From Planctomycetota bacterium (GTDB lineage Bacteria; Planctomycetota; Planctomycetia; Pirellulales; Pirellulaceae), in the NCBI GenBank assembly GCA_026692885.1, contig JAPLNJ010000253.1, positions 1 through 17,245 of the forward strand: 17,245 bases of DNA. The letters run 5' to 3'. The stretch's first letter is position 1. The number at the start of each line of letters is the position of its first letter. Below are positions 1 through 8,100 of the stretch, one piece after another. The notes below the pieces were generated by a model. The model saw nothing but the letters and a program-made list of their open reading frames with translations. It ran no database searches and was not told the DNA's origin. The translations under genes were made by a program, and so were the position numbers.

Positions 1-1170
1 CGATGCTGTGGAACGACCAAGTCGCAAGTCGTGGCGGCGGGACTGATGGAACTGGGGGTCTCGCGAGAGGACGCCTACAACTACGTGCCGGTGGGCTGCA
101 ACGAGCTGGGCATCCCCGGCCAGTTCTATTTCAACCCGGGCGCGCACGCGGGTTACCTGAGCGCCATCGAGGCGGCGTTGACCAACGGCCGCGGCTACAA
201 GACCCAGTGGCGGTGGCATGACATCGCGCCGCCGCCGAGCGAGCTGAAGTCGTTCGCCCAGTTCTCCGCCGCCGTCGGCGGGTATCTGCGGGCCGGGATC
301 AAGCAGTCGTACGAGCGGGAGATGCAGGTGCTGCGGGCCCAGATGCAGTGGGGCCAGACGCCGCTCACCTCGTGCTTCTTTGACGGCTGCCTCGATAAGG
401 CCCGCGACCTGACGCAGGGCACCAAGTACAACATCCTCTCCTGCGGCGGCACCTCCTTTGCCAACGCCGTGGACTGCCTGGCGGCGGTCCGCGAGATTGT
501 GTACGACAAGCAGCACGCCACGCTCGAAGAAGTTGCCGCGGCCTGCGCCGCGAACTTCCAGGGCCACGAGCGGCTCCGCGCCAAGCTGCGTGCCGCGCCG
601 AAGCATGGCAATGACGATCCGCGGCTGGACGACATTATCCGCCTGGTCGAGCGGCTGCGCGACGAGCCGATGAAGGAGATTTGCCGTGACCCGCGAGACG
701 GGAGCCCGTTTGGCAACTCGCACGTTGTCCGCAGTGGCGCGGTGACGGCCGGGTACGGCACGCCGGCCACGCCCGATGGGCGGCTGGCCGGCACGCCGGT
801 GGCCAACTCCGTCGCGGTCTCGGCCGGCTGCGAGCGGAGCGGGCCGACCGCCACGTTGAACTCCGTCTGCAAGCTCAACGCGGCGCAGAGCTGGCAATGC
901 GCCTACCAGGTCAACATCCGGTTTCACGCCGGCATGATTGCGGACGAGGGCCAGCGCGGCAAGCTCCGCGCGATGGTCAACGTCTATTTCCAGAAGGGCG
1001 GCCAGGAACTGCAGATCAACGTGGTCGACACGGCCACGCTGCGGGCGGCCCAGAAGGATCCGGACCAGTATCGCGACCTCGTCGTGCGCGTCGCTGGCTT
1101 CAGCGAGTTCTTCGTGAATCTCACGCCGGACATGCAGAAGGAGATCATCGCGCGAGCGGAGCACCTGTAG
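1..1170 (+). CDS. Glycyl radical enzyme (PFL/dehydratase family), 5' end outside the window
   Basis: This is the C-terminal part of a glycyl radical enzyme, a family that does radical chemistry on small substrates (cleavage, dehydration, decarboxylation) under anoxic conditions. The frame is open from base 1, so the gene begins upstream; about 389 codons of a usual 780-850 are present. The Cys-loop motif GCNE (codons 32-35 of the visible frame) supplies the expected thiyl-radical cysteine. Near the end, RVAGFSEFF (about 1087-1113) matches the family's glycyl-radical loop, with Gly as radical site. TPDGR and ERSGPTATLNSV are further family signatures. Its activase lies 84 nt downstream, the standard arrangement. 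The substrate class cannot be read from this part: GCNE differs from the GCVE of choline lyase and related enzymes and from the CC pair of PFL. Family call firm, substrate unknown. Confidence 0.93.
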   Translation, partial: RCCGTTKSQVVAAGLMELGVSREDAYNYVPVGCNELGIPGQFYFNPGAHAGYLSAIEAALTNGRGYKTQWRWHDIAPPPSELKSFAQFSAAVGGYLRAGIKQSYEREMQVLRAQMQWGQTPLTSCFFDGCLDKARDLTQGTKYNILSCGGTSFANAVDCLAAVREIVYDKQHATLEEVAAACAANFQGHERLRAKLRAAPKHGNDDPRLDDIIRLVERLRDEPMKEICRDPRDGSPFGNSHVVRSGAVTAGYGTPATPDGRLAGTPVANSVAVSAGCERSGPTATLNSVCKLNAAQSWQCAYQVNIRFHAGMIADEGQRGKLRAMVNVYFQKGGQELQINVVDTATLRAAQKDPDQYRDLVVRVAGFSEFFVNLTPDMQKEIIARAEHL

Positions 1171-1224
1171 CATGGCTCTCCTGAGCCGTGCCGGTATCGC
1201 AGCATGGCTCTCCTGAGCCGTGCC
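1169..1224 (+). repeat. Two tandem 24-bp hairpin repeats between GRE and activase
   Basis: A 24-nt unit occurs twice without mismatch, at 1169-1192 and 1201-1224, separated by 8 nt. Each unit folds on itself: GCATGGCTC pairs with GAGCCGTGC around a TCCT loop, giving a 9-bp stem with one G-U wobble. The first copy overlaps the TAG stop of the GRE gene. The form is that of a paired REP-like element. It could stabilise the 3' end of the GRE message or reduce read-through so that the activase is made at a lower level. The repeat is plain in the sequence; the function is inference. Confidence 0.8.
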
Positions 1225-1253
1225 CTTCACTCAACCCCAGCCGTGTCACTCGC

Positions 1254-2159
1254 ATGACCACCGGACGCATCTTCGATATCCAGCGGTTTTCGCTCCACGA
1301 CGGGCCGGGGATCCGCACGACCGTGTTCCTGAAAGGCTGTCCGCTGCGTTGCCTCTGGTGCGGCAATCCGGAGAGCATCCCTACCGAGCCGTCGCTCTCG
1401 TACCTGCCGGAGCGGTGTATCGCGTGCGGCGCGTGCCTGCCTGTGTGTCCCGAAAAAGCCCTGACGGCTGACGCGGCGGGCAAGGTGCGCGTCGACCGCC
1501 AGCGTTGCAACTCATGTGGCGCCTGCCCGCCGGTTTGCGACCCGCACGCGTTGGAGCTGGTGGGTCGCGAAGTGACCGTGGGTGAGGTCCTCGACGTCGT
1601 GCTCCGCGACCGGGAATACTATCGGGCCTCCGAGGGCGGGCTGACCTTGTCCGGGGGCGAGCCCTTGTTCCAACCGGCCTTCGCCGCAGCGTTGCTGGCC
1701 GGTGCGAAGGAGCGCGGGCTGCACTGCTGCGTCGAAACCTCCGGGTACGCGTTATGGGGCGCCGTGCGGGACCTGGTGCCGTTGGTCGACTTGTGGTTGT
1801 TTGACTTCAAAGAAACCAACCGCCAGTTGCACGAGAAGTACGTGGGCAAGCCGCAGGACCTGATCCTGGCCAATCTCCGGCAATTGCACGATGCCGGGGC
1901 GAAGATCATCGTGCGGTGTCCCCTGATCCCACAACACAACGCGCGGCCGGAGCACCTCGACGGAATCGTCGCCTTGAGTCGCCAATTGCCGCGTCTGGAG
2001 GGAGTCGAGGTGCTTCCCTATTATGACCTCTGGCGGGGCAAGCTCGCGCGCTTCGGCCTCAAGACCGAACTGCCCGACACGGTCAAGCCACCGTCTCGTG
2101 AAACCGTGAAGTCTTGGAACGACTACTTGCGCGACCGCGGCGTGCGTGTGGTGGCATGA
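1254..2159 (+). CDS. Glycyl radical enzyme activating protein (radical SAM)
   Basis: This enzyme uses S-adenosylmethionine and a [4Fe-4S] cluster to abstract hydrogen from the glycine of its partner GRE. The radical SAM motif CPLRCLWC (CX3CX2C) lies near residue 30 and is preceded by the typical FSLHDGPGIRTTVFLKGC. Between it and the rest of the barrel sits a two-cluster ferredoxin insert, CIACGACLPVCP and CNSCGACPPVC, as in activases of dehydratase/lyase-type GREs and unlike PFL activase. SGGEP follows at about residue 136. The 301-residue length is normal. ATG 1254 is chosen because MTTGRIFDIQRFS is where the family begins; the open frame extends to 1188 but only through the hairpin repeats. 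It probably serves the GRE just upstream and may once have served the broken GRE just downstream. Confidence 0.95.
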   Translation: MTTGRIFDIQRFSLHDGPGIRTTVFLKGCPLRCLWCGNPESIPTEPSLSYLPERCIACGACLPVCPEKALTADAAGKVRVDRQRCNSCGACPPVCDPHALELVGREVTVGEVLDVVLRDREYYRASEGGLTLSGGEPLFQPAFAAALLAGAKERGLHCCVETSGYALWGAVRDLVPLVDLWLFDFKETNRQLHEKYVGKPQDLILANLRQLHDAGAKIIVRCPLIPQHNARPEHLDGIVALSRQLPRLEGVEVLPYYDLWRGKLARFGLKTELPDTVKPPSRETVKSWNDYLRDRGVRVVA

Positions 2160-2178
2160 TCCCAACCAAAGCGACACC

Positions 2179-2223
2179 ATGAAACACACCCTCACACTCC
2201 TCGCCCCCCTGCTGCTCGCGCCT
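2179..2223 (+). repeat. Signal-peptide cassette, copy A (45 nt, cut short)
   Basis: This encodes MKHTLTLLAPLLLAP, the first 15 codons of the cassette seen elsewhere in the window. The match stops at the CCG/CCT codon, and the cleavage region (ALHAA in other copies) is missing. The next bases belong to a GRE gene fragment in another frame, so the cassette edge is a recombination joint. Confidence 0.75.
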
Positions 2224-2883
2224 CAGAAGAAAGCACAATTACCAATACATGTGGCCTTTCTACCAGCGGGACATCGCCGCCGGCCGCTTGACCCGCGCGG
2301 AGGCCGCAGAACTGCTGGCCTGCCTTTGGATCAAGTTCAACGAGGTCCGCATTTGCGCCGCGGATATCATCAACTATCAGAACCTCATGCTTGGCGGCGT
2401 GGACCAGGCGGGTATCGGGGCGGGCGCTTCGTGACGGGTTCGGGCATCTCTACGGCGTGGAAGGAGGGGCATCACACGGCGGCCACGCCGGACGGGCGGT
2501 TGCGCGGCGAAGCGCTGTCGGTGAGTCTGGGACCGGTTTCCGGCACGGAGCGCAGCGGTCCAACGGCCGTGCTGAACTCCGTTGCCAAATTAGACTGGCA
2601 TGAGCAGGCCGGCGGTGCCTTGACGCATATCCAGCTTCCCTATGTCGCCACCCCAACTGAACAGAACACGGCCAAACTTACAGCGTTGATCGCAGGCTTT
2701 TTCCAAAACGGCGGCATGGCTGTGCATTTCAGTTGCGTGGACGCGGACATCCTGCGGCAGGCCATGCGGGAGCCTGAAAAGCACCTGCACATCCTGGTGA
2801 GGATGGGCGGCTACTCCGCCCACTTCGCGCTGCTCTCACCGCAACTGCAACGCGACATCATCGCCCGCATGGAACAACCATGA
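2179..2883 (+). pseudogene. Second glycyl radical enzyme, wrecked: signal-peptide start plus two GRE pieces
   Basis: Three pieces are joined. (1) Signal-peptide cassette copy A, 2179-2223. (2) About 2230-2415, in a different frame, a GRE piece reading YMWPFYQRDIAAG and ending GGVDQ, which is from the N-terminal half of the family. (3) From about 2425, back in the first frame, the GRE C-terminus: ATPDGRL, ERSGPTAVLNSVAKL, then VRMGGYSAHF with the radical glycine, ending at a TGA that overlaps the next ATG. Several hundred residues, including the catalytic GCxE cysteine loop, are missing between (2) and (3). GREs are cytoplasmic, so a secretion signal on one makes no sense and marks a recombination product. 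A 235-residue ORF does run through from ATG 2179; its middle is out-of-frame translation. It differs clearly from the upstream GRE, so it is not a recent duplicate. Confidence 0.8.
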
Positions 2884-2945
2884 AGCACACACTCGCACTC
2901 CTTACCGCCCTGCTGCTCGCGCCGCTGGCCGCGCTGCACGCCGCC
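2880..2945 (+). repeat. Signal-peptide cassette, copy B (66 nt)
   Basis: Full-length copy encoding MKHTLALLTALLLAPLAALHAA. By eye it agrees with copy C at roughly four positions in five, including a shared first 15 nt. It is fused in frame to the beta-helix protein and starts in an ATGA overlap with the gene before it. Confidence 0.8.
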
Positions 2946-3677
2946 AACTTCCATGTCGCCCCCGACGGCAACGATGGAGATGCGGGCACGTCTTCAGCGG
3001 CCGTGCTTGAGATACCTCCACATCCAACAGGCTTTCCGACCAATGGCACCTGGTCGGTGTATTGCCGTAGCGAAGGCTCCGACGAATGGCGGGAAATACC
3101 CGTGGCTCTGGTTCGTCCCGGTTACCAGGAATTTGATGAACCGTTTGCCAAAACTGTCGGTCTCAAACATCAGGGCCCATGCGCCGCATCGCTCGTACGT
3201 TTTTCATTTGCAGGAAGTCTGGAGATTAAGGCAGCATTTAATAAAGGCGACCTGCGCAACGTGACCATGGAAAAATGCGATATCCTCACCAGCCAGGGAG
3301 TATGGAACAGGGAGAATGCTGCGGCGATCCATATCGCTGCGACCGCTGACAACACGATCTCGGGAGTTGTTTTCCGGGACATCCGCATCGAGTCGTTCCG
3401 CTTCCCCTCCACCACCGCGCTCCTGATGATCAAGGCCCAAGAATTCAGAATCGGTGTCCATCGGTATTCACCAGGGCGTGTGAGTGGCGTGCTCTTTGAC
3501 CGCGTCAGTTATGACGGCAGCGGCGAGGCGCCGTCGTTTATCCAGGGCACGGACGCGGATCATACAGTCAAAGGCGTGGTATTTAGGAAATTCTTCTGGG
3601 GCGATCGCTACCTCTCGGAAAAAGACCATCCAGACCTTTCTGTCAGGCCATTTTCATCAGAGATAACATTTCAGTAG
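2880..3677 (+). CDS. Secreted right-handed beta-helix protein, probably chimeric
   Basis: A 265-residue secreted protein. Residues 1-22 are the recurrent signal peptide (copy B, ending ALHAA). The next stretch, NFHVAPDGNDGDAGTS, is a typical opening of beta-helix polysaccharide lyases and glycosidases. The normal continuation (PF.TL.A...) is missing and at about residue 41 the sequence changes to an unrelated segment. From about residue 110 there are beta-helix-like rungs (LRNVTMEKCDIL, ISGVVFRDIRIESF, VSGVLFDRVSYDG, VKGVVFRKFFWGD). Family members usually have 450-700 residues, so this is short and looks like an in-frame deletion product. No catalytic residues could be identified. ATG 2880 overlaps the stop of the preceding frame as ATGA. 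Possible role in pectin-like or sulfated glycan breakdown; function uncertain. Confidence 0.6.
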   Translation: MKHTLALLTALLLAPLAALHAANFHVAPDGNDGDAGTSSAAVLEIPPHPTGFPTNGTWSVYCRSEGSDEWREIPVALVRPGYQEFDEPFAKTVGLKHQGPCAASLVRFSFAGSLEIKAAFNKGDLRNVTMEKCDILTSQGVWNRENAAAIHIAATADNTISGVVFRDIRIESFRFPSTTALLMIKAQEFRIGVHRYSPGRVSGVLFDRVSYDGSGEAPSFIQGTDADHTVKGVVFRKFFWGDRYLSEKDHPDLSVRPFSSEITFQ

Positions 3678-3752
3678 CATCCCACAGCCGCGATCTTCCG
3701 GCTTGGCGGTGTTGATGTTGAAGGGTTTGCGAGGCGGTTTTCAGGGATGAAG

Positions 3753-3980
3753 TTAAGGTTTCCAGGCAACCCTCCGGGGTCTGCGTCGGGGCCCGTGCTG
3801 TCCCGCCGCTTCGAGGGCTCCCTTCAGCCACGCCTCGCGAGGGGCACTTACAAAGCAGAAGTGGCCGCCTGCTGTCCCATAACTTCGCAGCAGTCCGGCC
3901 AGGTCGATGCGCTGCCAGAGCGTGGCGCGCGCCAGGGTGAAGAGCCGGGTGAAGCCGTGGTGCCACCGGCTGGCGAAGAC
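3753..3980 (-). pseudogene. Transposase-like C-terminal remnant (tentative)
   Basis: Read on the minus strand this stretch gives about 76 residues with a convincing protein-like core: WHHGFTRLFTLARATLW followed by IDLAGLLRSYGTAGG. It resembles, from memory, the C-terminal tails of some PVC-group transposases; the family was not determined. There is no upstream catalytic domain, and the longer minus-strand frame above 3980 is the antisense of the sulfatase fragment. The last 20 residues are rich in Arg and Pro and probably out of frame. The rest of the gap (3680-3752) holds nothing recognisable. If correct, this explains part of the breakage around it. Confidence 0.3.
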
Positions 3981-4376
3981 ATGAGCAACATTGATTACGC
4001 GGCCAACTTCGCCCGGTTCCTCGACGCGCGGCCCGCGGGCAAGCCGTTCTACTTCTGGGCGGGTTTGCTCAAGCCGCACCATCCGCACGGCGCGGACAAC
4101 TACAAGAAACTTGGCGTGAGCCTCGACGCGATCAAAGTGCCCGGCTTCCTGCCCGACTCGCCGGGCGTGCGCCGTCACAGGGCCAATTATCTCTACGAAG
4201 TGCAGCACGCCGATGAAACGCTGGGCAAGCTGCTCAATCTCCTCGCCGAGCGCGGCGAACTCACCAACACCCTCGTCATCGTCACGGGCGACAACGGCAC
4301 TCCCGTTCCGCGAGCGAAGGCCAACATGTATGACTGGGGCGTGCGCGTGCCGCTGGATCGAGTGGATACAAATTGA
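3981..4376 (+). pseudogene. Sulfatase central fragment
   Basis: About 125 residues of a type I sulfatase. PFYFWAGLLKPHHPHG corresponds to the metal/substrate-site region after the N-terminal half, YEVQHADETLGKLL to the helix after it, and VIVTGDNGTP to the conserved TSDHG-type motif that ends the core. The N-terminal formylglycine signature (C/S-x-P-S-R) and the whole C-terminal subdomain are absent, against 450-550 residues in intact enzymes. Sense stops at about 4357 (VRVPLD), then a few foreign codons lead to TGA. The open frame continues upstream to 3747 but that part is antisense to the transposase-like remnant. The gene is broken at both ends and cannot be active. Confidence 0.8.
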
Positions 4377-4822
4377 TGGTCACCCCGCAGATCCGGTTCG
4401 CGCCGGAGACCGCAGTGCGCCCCTTCTGCACTGACAACGGCCGGCTTGACCTCTCGCTGGACTTGCAGATTCCGGTCGCCGCATGTGGCGAGAAAAAAGG
4501 CAGCCTCGCCTATGTGAATCCCGTGTTGCTACTGGTTGATCCGCAGCGCGGGGTCAAAATCTCCTTTGTGGTGGGCTTGTTCTCACGGCGTTCGACCGGG
4601 GGGCCGCAGAAGGTGATCCAGCACATCGCCCACGACGGGCCGACGAAGAGCTGGATGATCCAATGCAAACTGCGGGAACAACAGCCGGAAACGAACTATT
4701 CGCTCGACCCCGCCGACTTCCAGTTGAGCTCCTTCCACCTCAACGCCGAGCTCACCTTTGAGACCGCCCCCGCGGAGCTGGGCTGGTCCATGCGGCGCGC
4801 GCTGCTCACGCTCGAGGAATGA
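4373..4822 (+). CDS. Orphan C-terminal domain of unknown function
   Basis: A 149-codon frame starting with TTG 4373 (ATG 4376 is next). The protein is well behaved: mixed beta-rich composition, segments such as LDLSLDLQIPVAACGEKKG and VKISFVVGLFSRR, and an ordinary end, LGWSMRRALLTLEE. It looks like the tail of a larger protein. The readable frame begins directly at the break that ends the sulfatase fragment, and there is no clear ribosome-binding site. I do not recognise the family. A lectin-like or all-beta accessory domain is possible but unproven. The stop at 4820-4822 is followed 42 nt later by signal-peptide copy C. Confidence 0.5.
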   Translation: MMVTPQIRFAPETAVRPFCTDNGRLDLSLDLQIPVAACGEKKGSLAYVNPVLLLVDPQRGVKISFVVGLFSRRSTGGPQKVIQHIAHDGPTKSWMIQCKLREQQPETNYSLDPADFQLSSFHLNAELTFETAPAELGWSMRRALLTLEE

Positions 4823-4864
4823 CCGGTGCCCCGGCAACAAAGTCCACAAGAACGCGAGACAATC

Positions 4865-4930
4865 ATGAAGCACACACTCACAATTTTCGCCGCCCTGCTG
4901 CTGGCGCCGTTGACCGTACTGCACGCCGCT
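4865..4930 (+). repeat. Signal-peptide cassette, copy C (66 nt)
   Basis: Full-length copy encoding MKHTLTIFAALLLAPLTVLHAA, with cleavage expected after HAA. The first 15 nt are identical to copy B. It is fused in frame to the short secreted protein that follows. Confidence 0.8.
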
Positions 4931-5170
4931 GATGGTTCGAAATCGACGAGCGATGCCGCATGGCCGCCGCCGCGCATGAGAGACCTACCGGCCGATTACC
5001 TGGATCGTCTGCGCCACGCTCTCCAGCTCGAATCGGACAACTTCGACAATCCCCAGTTTAAGAAAGTCGATGTTATCAAGGTGCGTGTGGGGATTGCCGC
5101 TACGCGTCAGGCAGACTACGGGCGACACGAAAGCCTAGTTCGACGGACCGGTGGCGGGGATCATGCTTGA
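4865..5170 (+). CDS. Secreted protein truncated by the antisense NACHT gene
   Basis: The frame from ATG 4865 gives 101 residues: a 22-residue signal peptide, a short Ser/Lys/Asp linker, then a helical segment with RMRDLPADYLDRLRHALQ and NPQFKKVDVIKVR. From about codon 72 (near 5080) the translation loses protein character, and from 5100 it is the antisense of the C-terminus of the minus-strand STAND gene. The native gene was therefore probably cut at about 5080-5100 when that DNA arrived. The family is not recognised from the remaining piece. ATG 4865 is preferred over the earlier in-frame GTG (4826) because it begins the signal peptide. Confidence 0.5.
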   Translation: MKHTLTIFAALLLAPLTVLHAADGSKSTSDAAWPPPRMRDLPADYLDRLRHALQLESDNFDNPQFKKVDVIKVRVGIAATRQADYGRHESLVRRTGGGDHA

Positions 5171-8100
5171 TCCTGTGCGCGATGAGGCATCCCCCGGCAC
5201 CGCTTTTCCAGCTTCCACCTCGGAGAATTCGGAACGGAGATTGTTCGTCGCGGCACCACTCCCAAACGTTCCCCGCCATATCCTCCAAACGAAATGGCGC
5301 AGACCTTGAAAGCGGGAAGATGCCTACTGGCGACGTTCGCTCAAGGCGGGTTTCTTGGCTATTGCAGATGCCGTTCTGCCACTCATCGCCCCAGGGATAA
5401 TCGTGCCTATCTGGACCACATGCAGCCCTTTCCCATTCCTCTTCGGTTGGCAGTCGGCCGCACGCCCACTTCGCAAATGCGTCGGCTTCCCACCACGAAA
5501 CACCGACGACCGGTTGGTTGGGCGAATTCCACTTCGCATCGTTCCAGTAGCATGGCGCTGTCAGGTTCATCTGGCACCGCCACTTCCACCCGTCGTCTGT
5601 CCACCACTGAGGGTCCTGGTAGCCGTTTGCTTCGAGGAACAAGACGTACTGGGCATTAGTAACCGGAAAACGAGAAAGAAGAAATGCCTCATCGGTCGGG
5701 ATTGTCTTTCGATCGCCGACCATTCGACAAGCGTTAGCGAGCATCTCCACGTATGCAGCCCGATCACGCAAGTCGACGACAATACGAGGATCACCGAGGT
5801 GGCCCACTCGTAACATAGTTGCGTTGCGGAGAAAACCATTTGCTCTGGATGCAAGGACCTGTTCGATGGTATTGCTAAGCGTATCAGGGTTTACTCCGCG
5901 GCCGACCAAAATTGCCAGGCAATCACCGAATAACTCGCCAAGGGCAACATTCTCCGTTGGATCATGGACCGTGCCATCGATCCGAGCAGCCAATGCGTTG
6001 AGCAACTCAACTCCCGCTTGCAGGTTGAATTTGGAGACCAAGCAGCCGAACAAGAACGAAAGCGTATTTCGCCAGCCGGCCGCCGCGCCCCGTACGAGCA
6101 TCCAATCCAGCAAACCGCCTTCCTGTCCCCCGTAGAGCACGAAAAGTCGCTCGGCGGCTAAGAACTCCTGGAATGACAGGTGGTAGAAGCCGGCGTGGGC
6201 GTGGTCATGCGACATCAGAAGACCACTTTGGGAAAGCAAATCCTCTCGCACCTCGACGAGTTCGCGCCAACCCCGCTCAGTTGCTCCGTCCTGCTGACGG
6301 TAGGTTTGCAGAAAGACATCAATTTCGGCATCGGACGCGATCGCTTCTGGATTGACCCTTATTCTCTTTTGCTTACCGCCGGTGTGCATGCCCAACGCGA
6401 CAGCGCCCAGTCGTCCGCGAATCACGCTGACCCGCTCCTTGACCGGCGGGTAACGCTTATGCAGGACGGTGTCCACAATCCGGTCGTACAGCTCGTACTT
6501 GTCTTGGGGAAGTCGTTTTCCCTCATCGTAGATGATGCACATGGACGTGAGGAGCAGAGGATTAGAAGTGAGGTAGTCGAGGCTTCGCTCAGCGTGAATG
6601 TGTGCCACCATCTCACTTGCTGTCCGCAACCCCTCGTCATGGTCCTCTTTTAGCCGATAGAACCAGCGGCGCACTAGTAGGTCTTGTATGGGGCGTTGTA
6701 GGCCATGTATGGGGTAGTGCGGAAGGCCAATTTGGCGACGCTGATCTTCGTTCAGGCCGTACGGGCGACTAGTTACCAAGATGCGGTTCCAAGGTATAAG
6801 ATTCTTCTGACGCAGCTTCCTCACGTTTCCTGCTTCGAGTACTTCAATGACGGCCTCGATGTGCGGCATGAGCCAGCTTTCCTTAACCGTGTTCAATTTC
6901 TTGAGGAGTCTGTTCTCGTATTCTGATTCGAACACCTCGACGACCTCCTTGACTCGTTTGCCTCTTTTATTCGCGGCCTCGGTCAAGTCGTTGAAGAGTC
7001 TTCTTTCATCCTCTGTTTGTGGCACTTCGAGTTCTTCCTCCAGCCATCGTTTGCCCCACCTCTCCATGGCCAGGGCCACGCCCTTGATTAGCAGTTCGCG
7101 GGGATAACACAGACGTCGCTCGTCACCCCATGTTGAAGGCACCTCGTCCAATCCATCAAAGATTAGTAGCGCCGAACCACTTTCGATATGTGCCAGCAGG
7201 CAGTCCCATTCGAGGCCGGGAGGTGCTTCGTGGGCAAGCCACTTCCTGAGGGCCTCCGCGAATTCTTCAACGGTCATCGATTGCTCGCCAGGTAAGATCG
7301 GCAGGCAGCGCCAGAAGTCGCGAAGGCGGATGAGGACCGGGAGTCGACCACCAAGCGAGACAGGAAATCGCTCCTGGTACTCCGGCGGCGCAGCAACATC
7401 TGTGGAAGGCATTCCGTTATTGCACGCCAGCCATGCGACCCAGCGGCAGAACGTGGATTTTCCCGAACCAGGGTCACCCGAAACGTAAAGAGAATTCTCG
7501 GCAAACTGATGCAGCAGGAGCTTCCCATCGCCGGTCGACAGAGGCGTATAGACCTGATTTAGACGCACGCCAGAACCGTGCTTGAGTCGCAATCCCAACA
7601 GCTCAATCGTGCCGCACTGTCTCTGGAGCCAATCGATGTACTGGCCAGGGATCGTGGGTTTGACCGCCTGCTTGCCCCCAATCGGCACCCCGTTTTGTAG
7701 CCGCACGGGGGCCTGTCGGTGTACGATCTGTCGCAAGTGCTCCGCAGTCTTTTCGAAGAAGGCGTCTTTCGTGCCTCGGACGCCGACATAGCCACAGACG
7801 ATTCCTTGGTGTTCGAGATCGTCACGAAAGTCACATACCTTCCCGTACTGCTCAATCTCGTCCCGCTTCCGTAGCGATTTGGGCGCATCATCGAAGTAGA
7901 ACGCAATCCACGGCTCCCCCGCTGTCTTCCACTTCTTCAGAGCGTCCTTGAACTCCTTTTCGGTGCCGCTCCCGTACCGGCCCGTGGGCGTCCCGAATCG
8001 CGTGGACATGATCCCCAGGTAGATGTCGTAGGCTGGCGTCTGGTCATCGATAACCTGCTGCGGCTTCGGCCCAATCTGCGGTGTGACGTTCTCTTTCCAC

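Noticed and set aside
195..878. Long minus-strand open frame of 227 codons
   Set aside because: Antisense to the GRE gene, rich in Arg/Ser/Ala, no recognisable domain; typical shadow in GC-rich DNA.
5100..5400. Complete diversity-generating retroelement
   Set aside because: The lectin-fold domain fits, but no reverse transcriptase ORF and no second copy of the 3' end of the gene were found in the window.
5100..5720. Sulfatase-maturing FGE acting on local sulfatases
   Set aside because: The domain is fused to a NACHT ATPase, lacks one of the two catalytic cysteines, and all nearby sulfatases are fragments.
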